A DNA stretch of 64,000 bases from Chthoniobacteraceae bacterium (GTDB taxonomy: Bacteria; Verrucomicrobiota; Verrucomicrobiia; Chthoniobacterales; Chthoniobacteraceae): positions 32,171-96,170 of the forward strand of contig CANJNZ010000007.1 in the NCBI GenBank assembly GCA_947476045.1. Direction: 5' to 3'. A model generated the notes under the pieces. The model worked only from the letters and a program-made list of their open reading frames with translations. It did no database searches and was not told the DNA's origin. Below, piece by piece: positions 19,117-26,202 of the stretch. The number at the start of each line of letters is the position of its first letter. Within the stretch, counting starts at the first letter, position 1. A program made the position numbers and the translations under genes.

Positions 19117-20087
19117 AGAAGAATTTCTCCGACACTCTCACCGCCTTCGCCGTCATCGCGTGCAGCGCCGTGCTGCTCGGCGCACTCACCTTCGCACTTT
19201 CCGGCTACCGGCTGAAGCCGCCGACGCGCACACTCCAGGTGGATTACGAGGACGTGACGGGCATCAAGGTCCACTCCGAGGTCCGCTACGCCGGCGCACC
19301 CGCCGGGCGCGTGATCGCCATTCGCCACCTCACACCCGCCGAGCGCCAGACCGCGAAGAACAAAAAGAACGCCGTGCGCGTGACGCTCGAAATCGAGGAA
19401 AGCGTCCCACCATTGCCGAGCGACATGCTCGCATCACTCAGCTCCGACACGATGCTCTCGCAGAAATTCGTCGCATTCAACGCAGGCACGCCGGGCGCGG
19501 AAGTGCTGCCCAACAACGCCATACTGGAAGGCCAGCCCATCTCCGGGCTCGATCAAGTCATCGCCGCAGCAGGCCCGGTGATGACCAACGCAAACAAGCT
19601 CCTCGAAAACTTCAACGGCACCGTGACAGCCGTGAAGGGCGACCTCGGCAGACTCCTGCCCAAGGCAACCATGCTCGTGGACACCGCGAACGGCGGAGTG
19701 AAAGACATCGTCATCAGCGCAGAAGGTCTGCTCGCCCGCGCGACAAAGCTCATTGCGGACAACGAAGCCGGCATCAAAACGGACATAGACGAATTGCAGA
19801 AGGTCATTGCTGGTGTGGATACCGCGGCGAAGAGCCTCAACATCGTCCTCGGCAGCGCAAACGCCTTCGTCAACAACACCGACAAACAGCTCCAGATCCA
19901 ATTGAAGGAACTGCACATCGCGCTGCTGAATCTCAAAGTCATCACCACCCACGCAAAGGCGATCACCGAAGCCCTCGGTGAAAAACCGAACCGCCTCATC
20001 TTTAGCGGAAAGCCCAACACGCTGACACCCGAGGATGAGATTCTGAAAAGCAGCAAAGTCGTCCCGGCGAAAACACCGGTGAAATGA
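19113..20087 (+). CDS. mlaD: MCE-domain lipid-transport protein MlaD family
   Basis: 324 residues. One N-terminal membrane helix (FAVIACSAVLLGALTFALSG) and a single MCE domain at about 35-110 (VDYEDVTGIKVHSEVRYAGA, then PAGRVIAI, VTLEIEESVPPLPSDMLASL) followed by LSQKFVAFNAGTPGAEVLPN. A long helical tail (about 160-300) would form the needle or barrel of the ring. It is a periplasmic substrate-binding ring protein that partners MlaE and MlaF. It follows mlaF with a four-base overlap and ends the operon. MlaB and MlaC are not nearby, so the system may use homologues encoded elsewhere. Confidence 0.93.
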   Translation: MKKNFSDTLTAFAVIACSAVLLGALTFALSGYRLKPPTRTLQVDYEDVTGIKVHSEVRYAGAPAGRVIAIRHLTPAERQTAKNKKNAVRVTLEIEESVPPLPSDMLASLSSDTMLSQKFVAFNAGTPGAEVLPNNAILEGQPISGLDQVIAAAGPVMTNANKLLENFNGTVTAVKGDLGRLLPKATMLVDTANGGVKDIVISAEGLLARATKLIADNEAGIKTDIDELQKVIAGVDTAAKSLNIVLGSANAFVNNTDKQLQIQLKELHIALLNLKVITTHAKAITEALGEKPNRLIFSGKPNTLTPEDEILKSSKVVPAKTPVK

Positions 20088-20105
20088 CGCGCCACGCAAG
20101 CGCGG

Positions 20106-20291
20106 CTACTTCCCGAGCAAGTGCTCGAACACCATCTGGTCGAGCGCCTGATAGTCGAGTTTGCTGACATATTCCTGTGCGCGCGCCTCGTCGAAGGTGC
20201 GGCATTTCTCCACGAGGCGGAGGAAAGTGCGGCGGCTGTTGTCGAGCGCGGCGCTCCAGTGTTCGGGCGTCGTGGTGCGGAAGGGATGCAT
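20106..20291 (-). CDS. small hypothetical protein, possibly truncated at its 5' end
   Basis: 61 residues from ATG 20291 (the in-frame start at 20315 adds eight residues that lie inside the adjacent 70-bp repeat). Sequence blocks HPFRTTTPEHWSAALDNSRR and KLDYQALDQMVFEHLLGK have normal protein composition and no family recognised. The boundary with the direct repeat right at the start suggests that insertion of repeat DNA removed the original 5' part. It converges on mlaD. Confidence 0.4.
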   Translation of the reverse strand: MHPFRTTTPEHWSAALDNSRRTFLRLVEKCRTFDEARAQEYVSKLDYQALDQMVFEHLLGK

Positions 20292-20303
20292 ATCGAAGCA
20301 GAC

Positions 20304-20376
20304 AGACCCCCTCACTCCCTGACGCCCGTCCCCGTTCTAACCGTTTCCGGTGCGGAGGGCGCGAAAGCAATTTCCT
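20304..20376. repeat. 70-bp direct repeat, copy 2 (right of the mla operon)
   Basis: Same orientation and nearly the same sequence as 17398-17470 (one base shorter in the GCGG(C)GAG/GGAGGG region). The two copies bracket the mla operon and the small gene at 20106-20291. Confidence 0.88.
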
Positions 20377-20559
20377 GCAGATTTACTCAACCGCTATGGG
20401 CTGGCTGTGATTTTTTTTGAAAGATTTTTGAAAGAACCGGGGAGGAGGCTGCGTTCTTTCCCTATGTCAAAATTCAAACCAACATGGAGCTTTGCGCGCG
20501 CGGGGATGAACCACGAAGGCGCGAAGGGCACGGAGTTGCGGGGCGGGAGGGTGGAGAAT

Positions 20560-20610
20560 TTGGGATTGCGGATTGCAGATTGCGGATTGGGTAATGCGGA
20601 CTTCGGATTG
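20560..20610. repeat. ATTGCGG-type heptamer repeat
   Basis: Iterated GATTGCG/ATTGCAG/ATTGGG units, followed directly by the 110-bp repeat at 20634. It resembles the copies at 1125, 5727 and 22022. Confidence 0.8.
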
Positions 20611-20633
20611 GTGGAGGTGGGCGCGGGTTTGGG

Positions 20634-20743
20634 AGCCGAGCGGAGCGAACCGGAGCGCCAGCGGAGGCAGTGCCGTGGGCGGAGGTGGGCGGCACAAACA
20701 GCAAGGCAGCCCGAAGGGACGCTGCGGCGGCAGCGGGCAATGC
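20634..20743. repeat. ~110-bp dispersed repeat, copy 1
   Basis: GAGCGGAGCGAACCGGAGCG, then CAGTGCCGTGGGCGGAGGTG, GGCGGCACAAACAGCAAGGC and GACGCTGCGGCGGCAGCGGG. Shared with 22056-22170 and, less precisely, 22235-22346. Confidence 0.85.
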
Positions 20744-20793
20744 GGTTTTCGGGAAAAGGGGTGTTCTTCCCTGTTGGAGGGATGTCCACGAGC

Positions 20794-21192
20794 CTCGGAG
20801 ATGAGTCCATGGAAGCGGGAGATGAGTCCATGGAGGCGGGAGATGAGTCCATGGAGGCGGGAGATGAGTCCATGGAGGTGGGAGATGAGTCCATGGAGCT
20901 GGGAGATGAGTCCATGGAGCTGGGAGATGAGTCCATGGAGGCGAGAGATGAGTCCATGGAGGCGGGAGATGAGTCCATGGAGCTGGGAGATGAGTCCATG
21001 GAGGCGAGAGATGAGTCCATGGAGTTGGGAGATGAGTCCATGAAGCTGGGATATGAGTCCATGGAGGCGGGAGATGAGTCCATGGAGGCGGGAGATGAGT
21101 CCATGGAGGCGGGAGATGAGTCCATGGAGGCGGGAGATGAGTCCATGGAGGCGGGAGATGAGTCCGTGGAGATGGGAGATGAGTCCATGGAA
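20794..21192. repeat. 21-bp minisatellite, 19 tandem copies
   Basis: Unit GGAGATGAGTCCATGGAGGC plus one base. Nineteen copies give about 399 bases with few point changes (GGAGCT, GGAGGT, one GTGGAG). In one plus frame the unit reads GDESMEA with variable last residue (A, L, V, R). A second plus frame and two minus frames are also stop-free, so open frames here are not evidence of coding. Confidence 0.9.
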
Positions 21193-21316
21193 GGCGCAGG
21201 GACGCTGCCGCGATCTGCATGGATGTCACTCCGCTTGCCGCCACCGCTGTGGCGTCCGTCCCTTTCCCTCATGAACACAAAACAAAACAAAACATAACCA
21301 AGAAAACAATAAACCA

Positions 21317-22018
21317 ATGAAACGTCTGAACTATTACCCGAGCCGCATCGCCGACCAGGTGAGCTGGCTGCAAAACCTCGCAATCAAACTGGCCATCTAC
21401 GGCCCGAACATGACGATCCCGACCGGCGAGATCGGGGCGTGTATTGATGATGCAAAATGGTGCGCTTATGTGCTGGGGCTCTGGCTCGCGGCATTGCGCA
21501 CTTTTACGCCAGCCACGACGGACAAGGTGGATGAGGCGCTGACGGGCACGAGTGACACGGTCATCACTCTGCCCACGTTCAGCGCACCGGCACTGCCCGG
21601 CGGTGTGTCTCCGCAAAAAGCGGGGGCGCTCACGCGCATCTTCACGATGGTGGGGAAGATCAAGCGCGATGCGTCTTACGACGAAGCGGTGGGAACGGAC
21701 CTCGGCATCATCGGCCCGGTGGAAAGCGGGGAACACCCCGTGCCGAAGTTCACAATCGAGGCGCTGCCCGGTGTCGGTTCGCAAGTGGTGCGGATCGGGT
21801 TCTTCAAATTCACGCACATGGGAGTGGTGATCGAATGCCGTCGCAACGGCGGCGCATGGGAGATGCTCGGGATTGATACGGAAAGCCCCTACATGGATGA
21901 GCGCGCGCTGCTCGCCCCCACCACGCCCGAGCTGCGCGAATACCGGATGCGCTTTTGGGACAAGGGCACGCCCAACGGCGATTGGACAGACGTGGCGAAG
22001 GTGACGGTCAGCCCGTGA
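21317..22018 (+). CDS. conserved hypothetical protein (possible fibronectin type III-like module)
   Basis: 233 residues from ATG 21317, preceded by an A-rich leader. Distinctive blocks: DQVSWLQNLAIKLAIYGPNM, KWCAYVLGLWLAALRTF, DEALTGTSDTVITLPTFSAP, then PVPKFTIEALPGVGSQVVRI and MRFWDKGTPNGDWTDVAKVT. The second half reads like a beta-sandwich (fibronectin type III-like) module. There is no signal peptide. No family is recognised with certainty. It is an isolated gene between repeat blocks. Confidence 0.65.
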   Translation: MKRLNYYPSRIADQVSWLQNLAIKLAIYGPNMTIPTGEIGACIDDAKWCAYVLGLWLAALRTFTPATTDKVDEALTGTSDTVITLPTFSAPALPGGVSPQKAGALTRIFTMVGKIKRDASYDEAVGTDLGIIGPVESGEHPVPKFTIEALPGVGSQVVRIGFFKFTHMGVVIECRRNGGAWEMLGIDTESPYMDERALLAPTTPELREYRMRFWDKGTPNGDWTDVAKVTVSP

Positions 22019-22021
22019 TTT

Positions 22022-22053
22022 AATTGCGGATTGCGGATTGCGGATTTGAGATT
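22022..22053. repeat. ATTGCGG-type heptamer repeat
   Basis: TTGCGGATTGCGGATTGCGG iterations directly beside a 110-bp repeat copy, in the same order as at 20560/20634. Confidence 0.85.
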
Positions 22054-22055
22054 GC

Positions 22056-22170
22056 GAGCCGAGCGGAGCGAACCGGAGCGTCAGCGGAGATGGTGCCGTG
22101 GGCGGAGGTGGGCGGCACAAACAGCAAGGCAGCCCGGAGGGACGCTGCGGCGGCAGCGGGCAATTGCGGA
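22056..22170. repeat. ~110-bp dispersed repeat, copy 2
   Basis: Matches 20634-20743 base for base over long stretches, including CGGCACAAACAGCAAGGCAG and the GCTGCGGCGGCAGCGGGCAA end. Confidence 0.85.
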
Positions 22171-22234
22171 TTTTTTTCCGCGCAGCGGGGCGCGCTCTTC
22201 ACGGGGCGCGCTCCGTTTGTTTGTGGGAATGGAT

Positions 22235-22346
22235 TCGAGCGGAGCGAACCGGAGCGCTAGCGGAGATAGTGCCGTGGGCGGAGGTGGGCGGCACAAAGAG
22301 CCTGCCGCAGGCAGCCCGAAGGGGCGCGGCGGAGGCCGCGAGCAAT
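22235..22346. repeat. ~110-bp dispersed repeat, copy 3 (diverged)
   Basis: Shares GAGCGGAGCGAACCGGAGCG and GTGCCGTGGGCGGAGGTGGG with the other copies, but the right half is altered (AGAGCCTGCCGCAGGCAGCC). Confidence 0.75.
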
Positions 22347-22431
22347 GTAGAATGACGAACGAATGACGGATTGCGGATTGGGGCGCATGGAGATGCACCA
22401 CGAAAACACGAAGAACACGAAGGGGGAGGCG

Positions 22432-23676
22432 CTATTTGAGCTGTGCCTCAATGTCCTTGCTGCAAGCGTTGAAGAAGTCGCGGATGCGTTTGATCTCGTT
22501 GGGATAATTGCCCCCGGCTCCCGGATCCACTTTGGCGATTTCCGGTTGGAGTCTCGCCTGTAGTTCATCGAGCCGCTTGTTCCATTTTTCAGGATCCATC
22601 AGCGTCCTGTTGATCTCGGCGAGACGTTTCACATATAGCGCCTTGCCTTCCGGCGTCGCAATGACGCCTTGCGCGACGAGACCCTGCGGCGCACTCGGCC
22701 CGCCATAGGGATTGGTTCGCGAGGGGCCGATGGGCGGATTGTATGAACCTCCGCCGCGCCGGAACTCCTGATCCAGACCCGATGGGATGATGGTGATCTT
22801 GTCGCGCTTGGGGTCGTGATAGACGCGGTAATTGTTCCGGTTGTAGATGTATCCGTCCCAATCTCCGATGATGGTGAGCACGACGAACACGTTGATGAAG
22901 GCGTCCATATCGAGCAGCTTTTCCAGCCGCTCAAAACGCTTTTGCGGGTCGGGCTCGCGGGCGGCGGCGGTGAGCGCTTTCAAGTCGGCCCAGTCCTTCA
23001 CGTCCTCCTTGGAGCTTGTGAGTTGGAGCTGCTGGTCCACGTCGCGGAGGAATCCGCCGTCGTAGAAATTGCCGTCCGCGTTTTTGAAATGCCGCCTCAG
23101 AAACTGAGAGTCGTAGCCTTCCTTCAAACAGTAAAAGCCGCGCACCTGCCCGTTGACGCTCACGACGGCGTGATGGAAGCGCGCGGCTGGCGCACCGGCA
23201 CCCCGCAGTAATTCGCCGCAGATGAGTTCGGAAAGGTAGCTGCCGTCCTGCGCGGAGTTGGCGAGATGCCACTTCGACATGCCGTGAAACTTTTCCTTCC
23301 CGCCAAATTTCCCCATGCTGATCGTGAACCCGGCCTTGTCATTGATCTGCTTGAAGCTGCCGGCCCCGCCGCGGAGATGGATGCCGACATCGGGATACAC
23401 TTTGCCGTCCACTGTGAGCGAGGCTTTGATGTATTTGCGTGGCTCGGCGAGCAGCGGGCCGTTGGGTTTGATGAATCCGGGAGTGAGCCCGAGCGTAATC
23501 TCAATGTGCGGGATTTTTCCGCTGTTAAAGAACGCATCGCTTTCGGCTGCCGCCTTGTCCGGCGATTTTTCCGTTCCGTTATTCGGAGCCAGCTTCGTCG
23601 GCTCCGGAGCCGCCAGCAAAGTGGCGGTCAGCAACGGAAACGCGAACAGCAGCGCAGTGCGGGAAGTTACATACAT
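22432..23676 (-). CDS. CotH kinase family protein, secreted
   Basis: 414 residues. Signal peptide ALLFAFPLLTATLLAAPEP; then IEITLGLTPGFIK, the CotH substrate pocket VGIHLRGGAGSFKQINDKA, SKWHLANSAQDGSYLSELIC, GQVRGFYCLKEGYDSQFLRR, a catalytic-type stretch INVFVVLTIIGDWDGYIYN and metal-binding NNYRVYHDP. A later block reads IIPSGLDQEFRRGGG. The CotH family is a kinase-like fold that phosphorylates spore-coat and surface proteins, though in Verrucomicrobia its target is unknown. It is divergent from rpmB with 241 bases between them. Confidence 0.9.
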   Translation of the reverse strand: MYVTSRTALLFAFPLLTATLLAAPEPTKLAPNNGTEKSPDKAAAESDAFFNSGKIPHIEITLGLTPGFIKPNGPLLAEPRKYIKASLTVDGKVYPDVGIHLRGGAGSFKQINDKAGFTISMGKFGGKEKFHGMSKWHLANSAQDGSYLSELICGELLRGAGAPAARFHHAVVSVNGQVRGFYCLKEGYDSQFLRRHFKNADGNFYDGGFLRDVDQQLQLTSSKEDVKDWADLKALTAAAREPDPQKRFERLEKLLDMDAFINVFVVLTIIGDWDGYIYNRNNYRVYHDPKRDKITIIPSGLDQEFRRGGGSYNPPIGPSRTNPYGGPSAPQGLVAQGVIATPEGKALYVKRLAEINRTLMDPEKWNKRLDELQARLQPEIAKVDPGAGGNYPNEIKRIRDFFNACSKDIEAQLK

Positions 23677-23917
23677 TATTTTTGCGGAGTCGTCTTCAAC
23701 AACCCTCGCCCTATCAGATCAGCAGGAACAATATTCCTTCGTTGCTTCGCCACTTCGCGGTTGCATCATGTTCTGTATTTCAGCCGGATTTTACTTGGCG
23801 GGGAGGGGCGGTTTTCGTGATTTTGGGATGGTTCTTTGAACAAGAGGGAAGATTGACCTTGACCAGAAGGGGCATGCCCGCCAGTTTCCCCGCCTCTTTT
23901 CACCAAATTATACCTAT

Positions 23918-24184
23918 ATGAGCCGAGTCTGTGACATTACTGGAGTTAAAGCGCTGCGTGGCAGCAAAATTCACCGCCGTGGTCTGGCCAAGAAGAAGGG
24001 CGGTATCGGTCAGCACGTGACCGCGATTACACCGCGCTATTTCAAGCCGAACCTCAAAACGAAGCGCATCTGGGTGCCCGAGTTGAAGAAATTTGTGAGC
24101 GTGAAGCTGTCCATGCGGGCGCTCAAGACCATCAATAAGAATGGTGCTTACGCCACGCTAAAAAAGGCTGGCATTGTCGTGTAA
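23918..24184 (+). CDS. rpmB: 50S ribosomal protein L28
   Basis: 88 residues, a full-length L28: MSRVCDITGVKALRGSKIHR start with the Cys residue, then KRIWVPELKKFVSVKLSMRA and LKTINKNGAYATLKKAGI. It is part of the large ribosomal subunit. It is followed 54 bases later by a small conserved gene on the same strand, so the two may be co-transcribed. No Shine-Dalgarno is obvious (upstream AATTATACCTAT). Confidence 0.97.
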   Translation: MSRVCDITGVKALRGSKIHRRGLAKKKGGIGQHVTAITPRYFKPNLKTKRIWVPELKKFVSVKLSMRALKTINKNGAYATLKKAGIVV

Positions 24185-24238
24185 GGACTGACTACTCTAC
24201 CCGCGTCCGCTCAACCAAACCACAACCACACAAAACTT

Positions 24239-24445
24239 ATGGCATTCTCTGTCGTCTCCAACAAATCCAAGAAAACCTATTTCCTTCACGCCCGCTTGCA
24301 GAAGCTCAAGGGCGGTCAGGAAGTCACCCTCTACTACTTCGGCGGCGAGGCGAAAGCCGGCGCGATTGACGCTCTGCCCGCTGGAATGGAAATCATGGAA
24401 AACGAGCGCACCGGTCTTCCGATGCTTCGCAAGATCAAGAAGTAG
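24239..24445 (+). CDS. small conserved hypothetical protein next to rpmB
   Basis: 68 residues (FSVVSNKSKKTYFLHARLQK, YYFGGEAKAGAIDALPAGME, TGLPMLRKIKK) with the basic, compact composition of a small RNA-binding or ribosome-associated protein. No named family. It lies between rpmB and a strong terminator, and its start ATG follows a short C/A-rich spacer. A role in translation is inferred from position only. Confidence 0.75.
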   Translation: MAFSVVSNKSKKTYFLHARLQKLKGGQEVTLYYFGGEAKAGAIDALPAGMEIMENERTGLPMLRKIKK

Positions 24446-24465
24446 GCATTCGCTAATTTTTGAAC

Positions 24466-24508
24466 ACTGGCGGCCTGGAGCATGTCTCCGAGCCGCCAGT
24501 TTCATTTT
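24466..24508 (+). terminator. intrinsic terminator after the rpmB/small-protein unit
   Basis: ACTGGCGGC (24466-24474) pairs with GCCGCCAGT (24492-24500) with an inner GGAG/CTCC stem, followed by TTCATTTT. Confidence 0.85.
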
Positions 24509-24523
24509 CCAAAGCACACACTG

Positions 24524-25477
24524 ATGAGCCAGAAACGCATTCCCGTCACCATTCTCACCGGCTTCCTCGGAGCCGGAAAGACGACCCTTCTCAATTACAT
24601 CCTCAAGCAGCAGCACGGTTACAAATTCGCAGTGATCGTGAATGAAATGGGGAAGATCGGCGTGGATGGCGCGCTGGTGGAGAAGACGGAGGACGACATT
24701 CTCGAACTGAACAACGGCTGCGTCTGCTGCTCGGTGCGCAAGGATCTGGTCGCCGGGGTGCAGAAGCTGATCAAGCGCGGCGGGTTTGATTATCTGCTCA
24801 TCGAGACGACGGGAGCAGCGGATCCGCAGCCGGTGGCGCAGACTTTTCTGAACATCCCGCAACTCCAGCAGCATGTGATGCTGGATTCGATCATCACCGT
24901 GGTGGATGCGGAGCAGATCGAGAAGCAGATGAAGGCGCAGGAAACGGCTCGCGAGCAGATCGTGATGGCGGATTTTATTTTGCTGAACAAGACCGACCTC
25001 GTGGATGAGGCGCAGCTTGTGAAAGTGGAGGGCATCATCCGCGAACTGAACCCGCACTGCACCATCGTGCGCACGAACCAGTCGCAGGCGAACCTGAAGG
25101 AGTTGCTCGATATGAACGCCTTCGATCTCGATAAGAAGCTCGCGGTGGACCCGGAGTTTCTGAACGAGATGCGCAACCGGCATCACCACGACATCAACTC
25201 GTTTTCGTATTCCTACGAGAAGCCGTTCGTGATCGAGAAACTGGAATTTTTCATCCAGACGATTTCCGAGAAGGAGCAGATTTACCGCAGCAAGGGATTC
25301 CTCAACATCGCGGGCAATCCGCGCCGCGCGATTTTCCACGGAGTGAACAATCGTTTCACGCTGCTGTGGGATCGGCTTTGGGAAAAGGACGAGAAGCGCC
25401 AGAGCCAGCTCGTCTTCATCGGCAAGAATCTCGACGAGGCAAAAATCCGCCGCGAGCTGGACGGCTGCCTCGCTTAA
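24524..25477 (+). CDS. CobW/ZNG1-type GTPase (metal chaperone family)
   Basis: 317 residues from ATG 24524; the in-frame ATG 24482 lies in the preceding terminator hairpin and is rejected. G1 P-loop [15 protein letters not shown], the family-defining metal site GCVCCS (Cys 66, 68, 69), G3-like [16 protein letters not shown] in [14 protein letters not shown] and a C-terminal CobW_C region ([20 protein letters not shown] and [19 protein letters not shown]). COG0523 proteins deliver metals (Zn, Co or others) to target proteins with GTP hydrolysis. The cargo metal cannot be told. Confidence 0.93.
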   Translation: MSQKRIPVTILTGFLGAGKTTLLNYILKQQHGYKFAVIVNEMGKIGVDGALVEKTEDDILELNNGCVCCSVRKDLVAGVQKLIKRGGFDYLLIETTGAADPQPVAQTFLNIPQLQQHVMLDSIITVVDAEQIEKQMKAQETAREQIVMADFILLNKTDLVDEAQLVKVEGIIRELNPHCTIVRTNQSQANLKELLDMNAFDLDKKLAVDPEFLNEMRNRHHHDINSFSYSYEKPFVIEKLEFFIQTISEKEQIYRSKGFLNIAGNPRRAIFHGVNNRFTLLWDRLWEKDEKRQSQLVFIGKNLDEAKIRRELDGCLA

Positions 25478-25560
25478 GCGGGGCTGGTGCTCTTCATTTA
25501 CGTCGCCCGCATTTTGTGCCGGCAACGCCATCTGCCTGCTGCCACACAGACGAAGCCAGC

Positions 25561-26202
25561 CTACTTTTCCACGGCGGAGTTGCCCGGCGCTGCTTTGTCA
25601 GCCTGCTTCTGTTGTGGGCCTGATTTAAGAATAATCCATCGAAACATGCTTTTTGTGCCTTCTTCGTGGACGCGATCAAATTCTTTGATGGGAGCATAAA
25701 TGATGACTGCCAGAGAGTGCTCCGTATCCAGATTCACAAGGGCGATTGAAGTGGTGAAATCGCGAGCGAGATAGGTGTAGGTGAAAGTCAGTTCGCGGGA
25801 GCTCAGCCCTTCGAGCAGGAATGGGCTGGGGATTTCTTGCACGAAGGCCTGCTTTTGAGCCACGGCAGGGAGGAATGGCTTAATCCACTCAGATGCTGCT
25901 TGAGGATCTACCTTTCCGTCCGGTGCCTCGGCGGCCTTTCGTGGAATGATGCGCAACTCCATACCGGTGTTGGTCTGTTCGGGGACAGTGAGCAGCAGGC
26001 TGGATTCCCCGCCGGATATTTTCCAATTCGCTGGCGGCTGCCACTGAACTCGACGCTCACCATCGTCAAAATAAATGACGGGAATCTTTACTCCCTCCAA
26101 GTCACGGAAACCGTAACGTGGCGTAAGTTCCAGGGCATGTAGCGAGCCAGCCGATAGACTCGCAACAAAGCCAAAGGCGAGAAATCTAAAGATTGCTTTC
26201 AT
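25561..26202 (-). CDS. hypothetical secreted protein
   Basis: 213 residues with signal peptide FLAFGFVASLSAGSLHALEL and a beta-rich body (VQWQPPANWKISGG, LTVPEQTNTGMELRIIP, FTYTYLARDFTTSIALV). No family named. Start ATG shares a base with the stop of the PilX-like gene, so it closes the minor-pilin operon and may be involved with it. It could be a periplasmic or outer-membrane factor for the pilus or secretion system; this is inference. Confidence 0.7.
   Translation of the reverse strand: MKAIFRFLAFGFVASLSAGSLHALELTPRYGFRDLEGVKIPVIYFDDGERRVQWQPPANWKISGGESSLLLTVPEQTNTGMELRIIPRKAAEAPDGKVDPQAASEWIKPFLPAVAQKQAFVQEIPSPFLLEGLSSRELTFTYTYLARDFTTSIALVNLDTEHSLAVIIYAPIKEFDRVHEEGTKSMFRWIILKSGPQQKQADKAAPGNSAVEK

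Larger units (their letters stand above)
20377..21316. other. repeat-rich intergenic island
   Basis: 940 bases without a convincing gene. Holds heptamer repeat 20560-20610, the first 110-bp repeat 20634-20743, and the minisatellite 20794-21192. Open frames exist on both strands but arise from the stop-free repeat units and lack stable start signals. The last ~100 bases (21193-21316) contain an A/C-rich leader before the gene at 21317. Confidence 0.6.
22019..22431. other. repeat-rich intergenic region
   Basis: 413 bases made almost wholly of repeats: heptamer block 22022-22053, 110-bp repeat copies at 22056-22170 and 22235-22346, and a short heptamer block at 22370-22381. No gene is supported. 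Confidence 0.7.

Noticed and set aside
20350..21297. Long open frame on plus strand with GDESMEA repeats, and its minus-strand counterpart (20394-21383)
   Set aside because: Openness is produced by the 21-bp unit in several frames. The upstream part is made of dispersed heptamer and 110-bp repeats and no consistent start exists.
24197..25531. 444-codon minus-strand frame opposite the CobW gene
   Set aside because: Shadow frame; the plus strand has GTPase motifs and a terminator in the right place.
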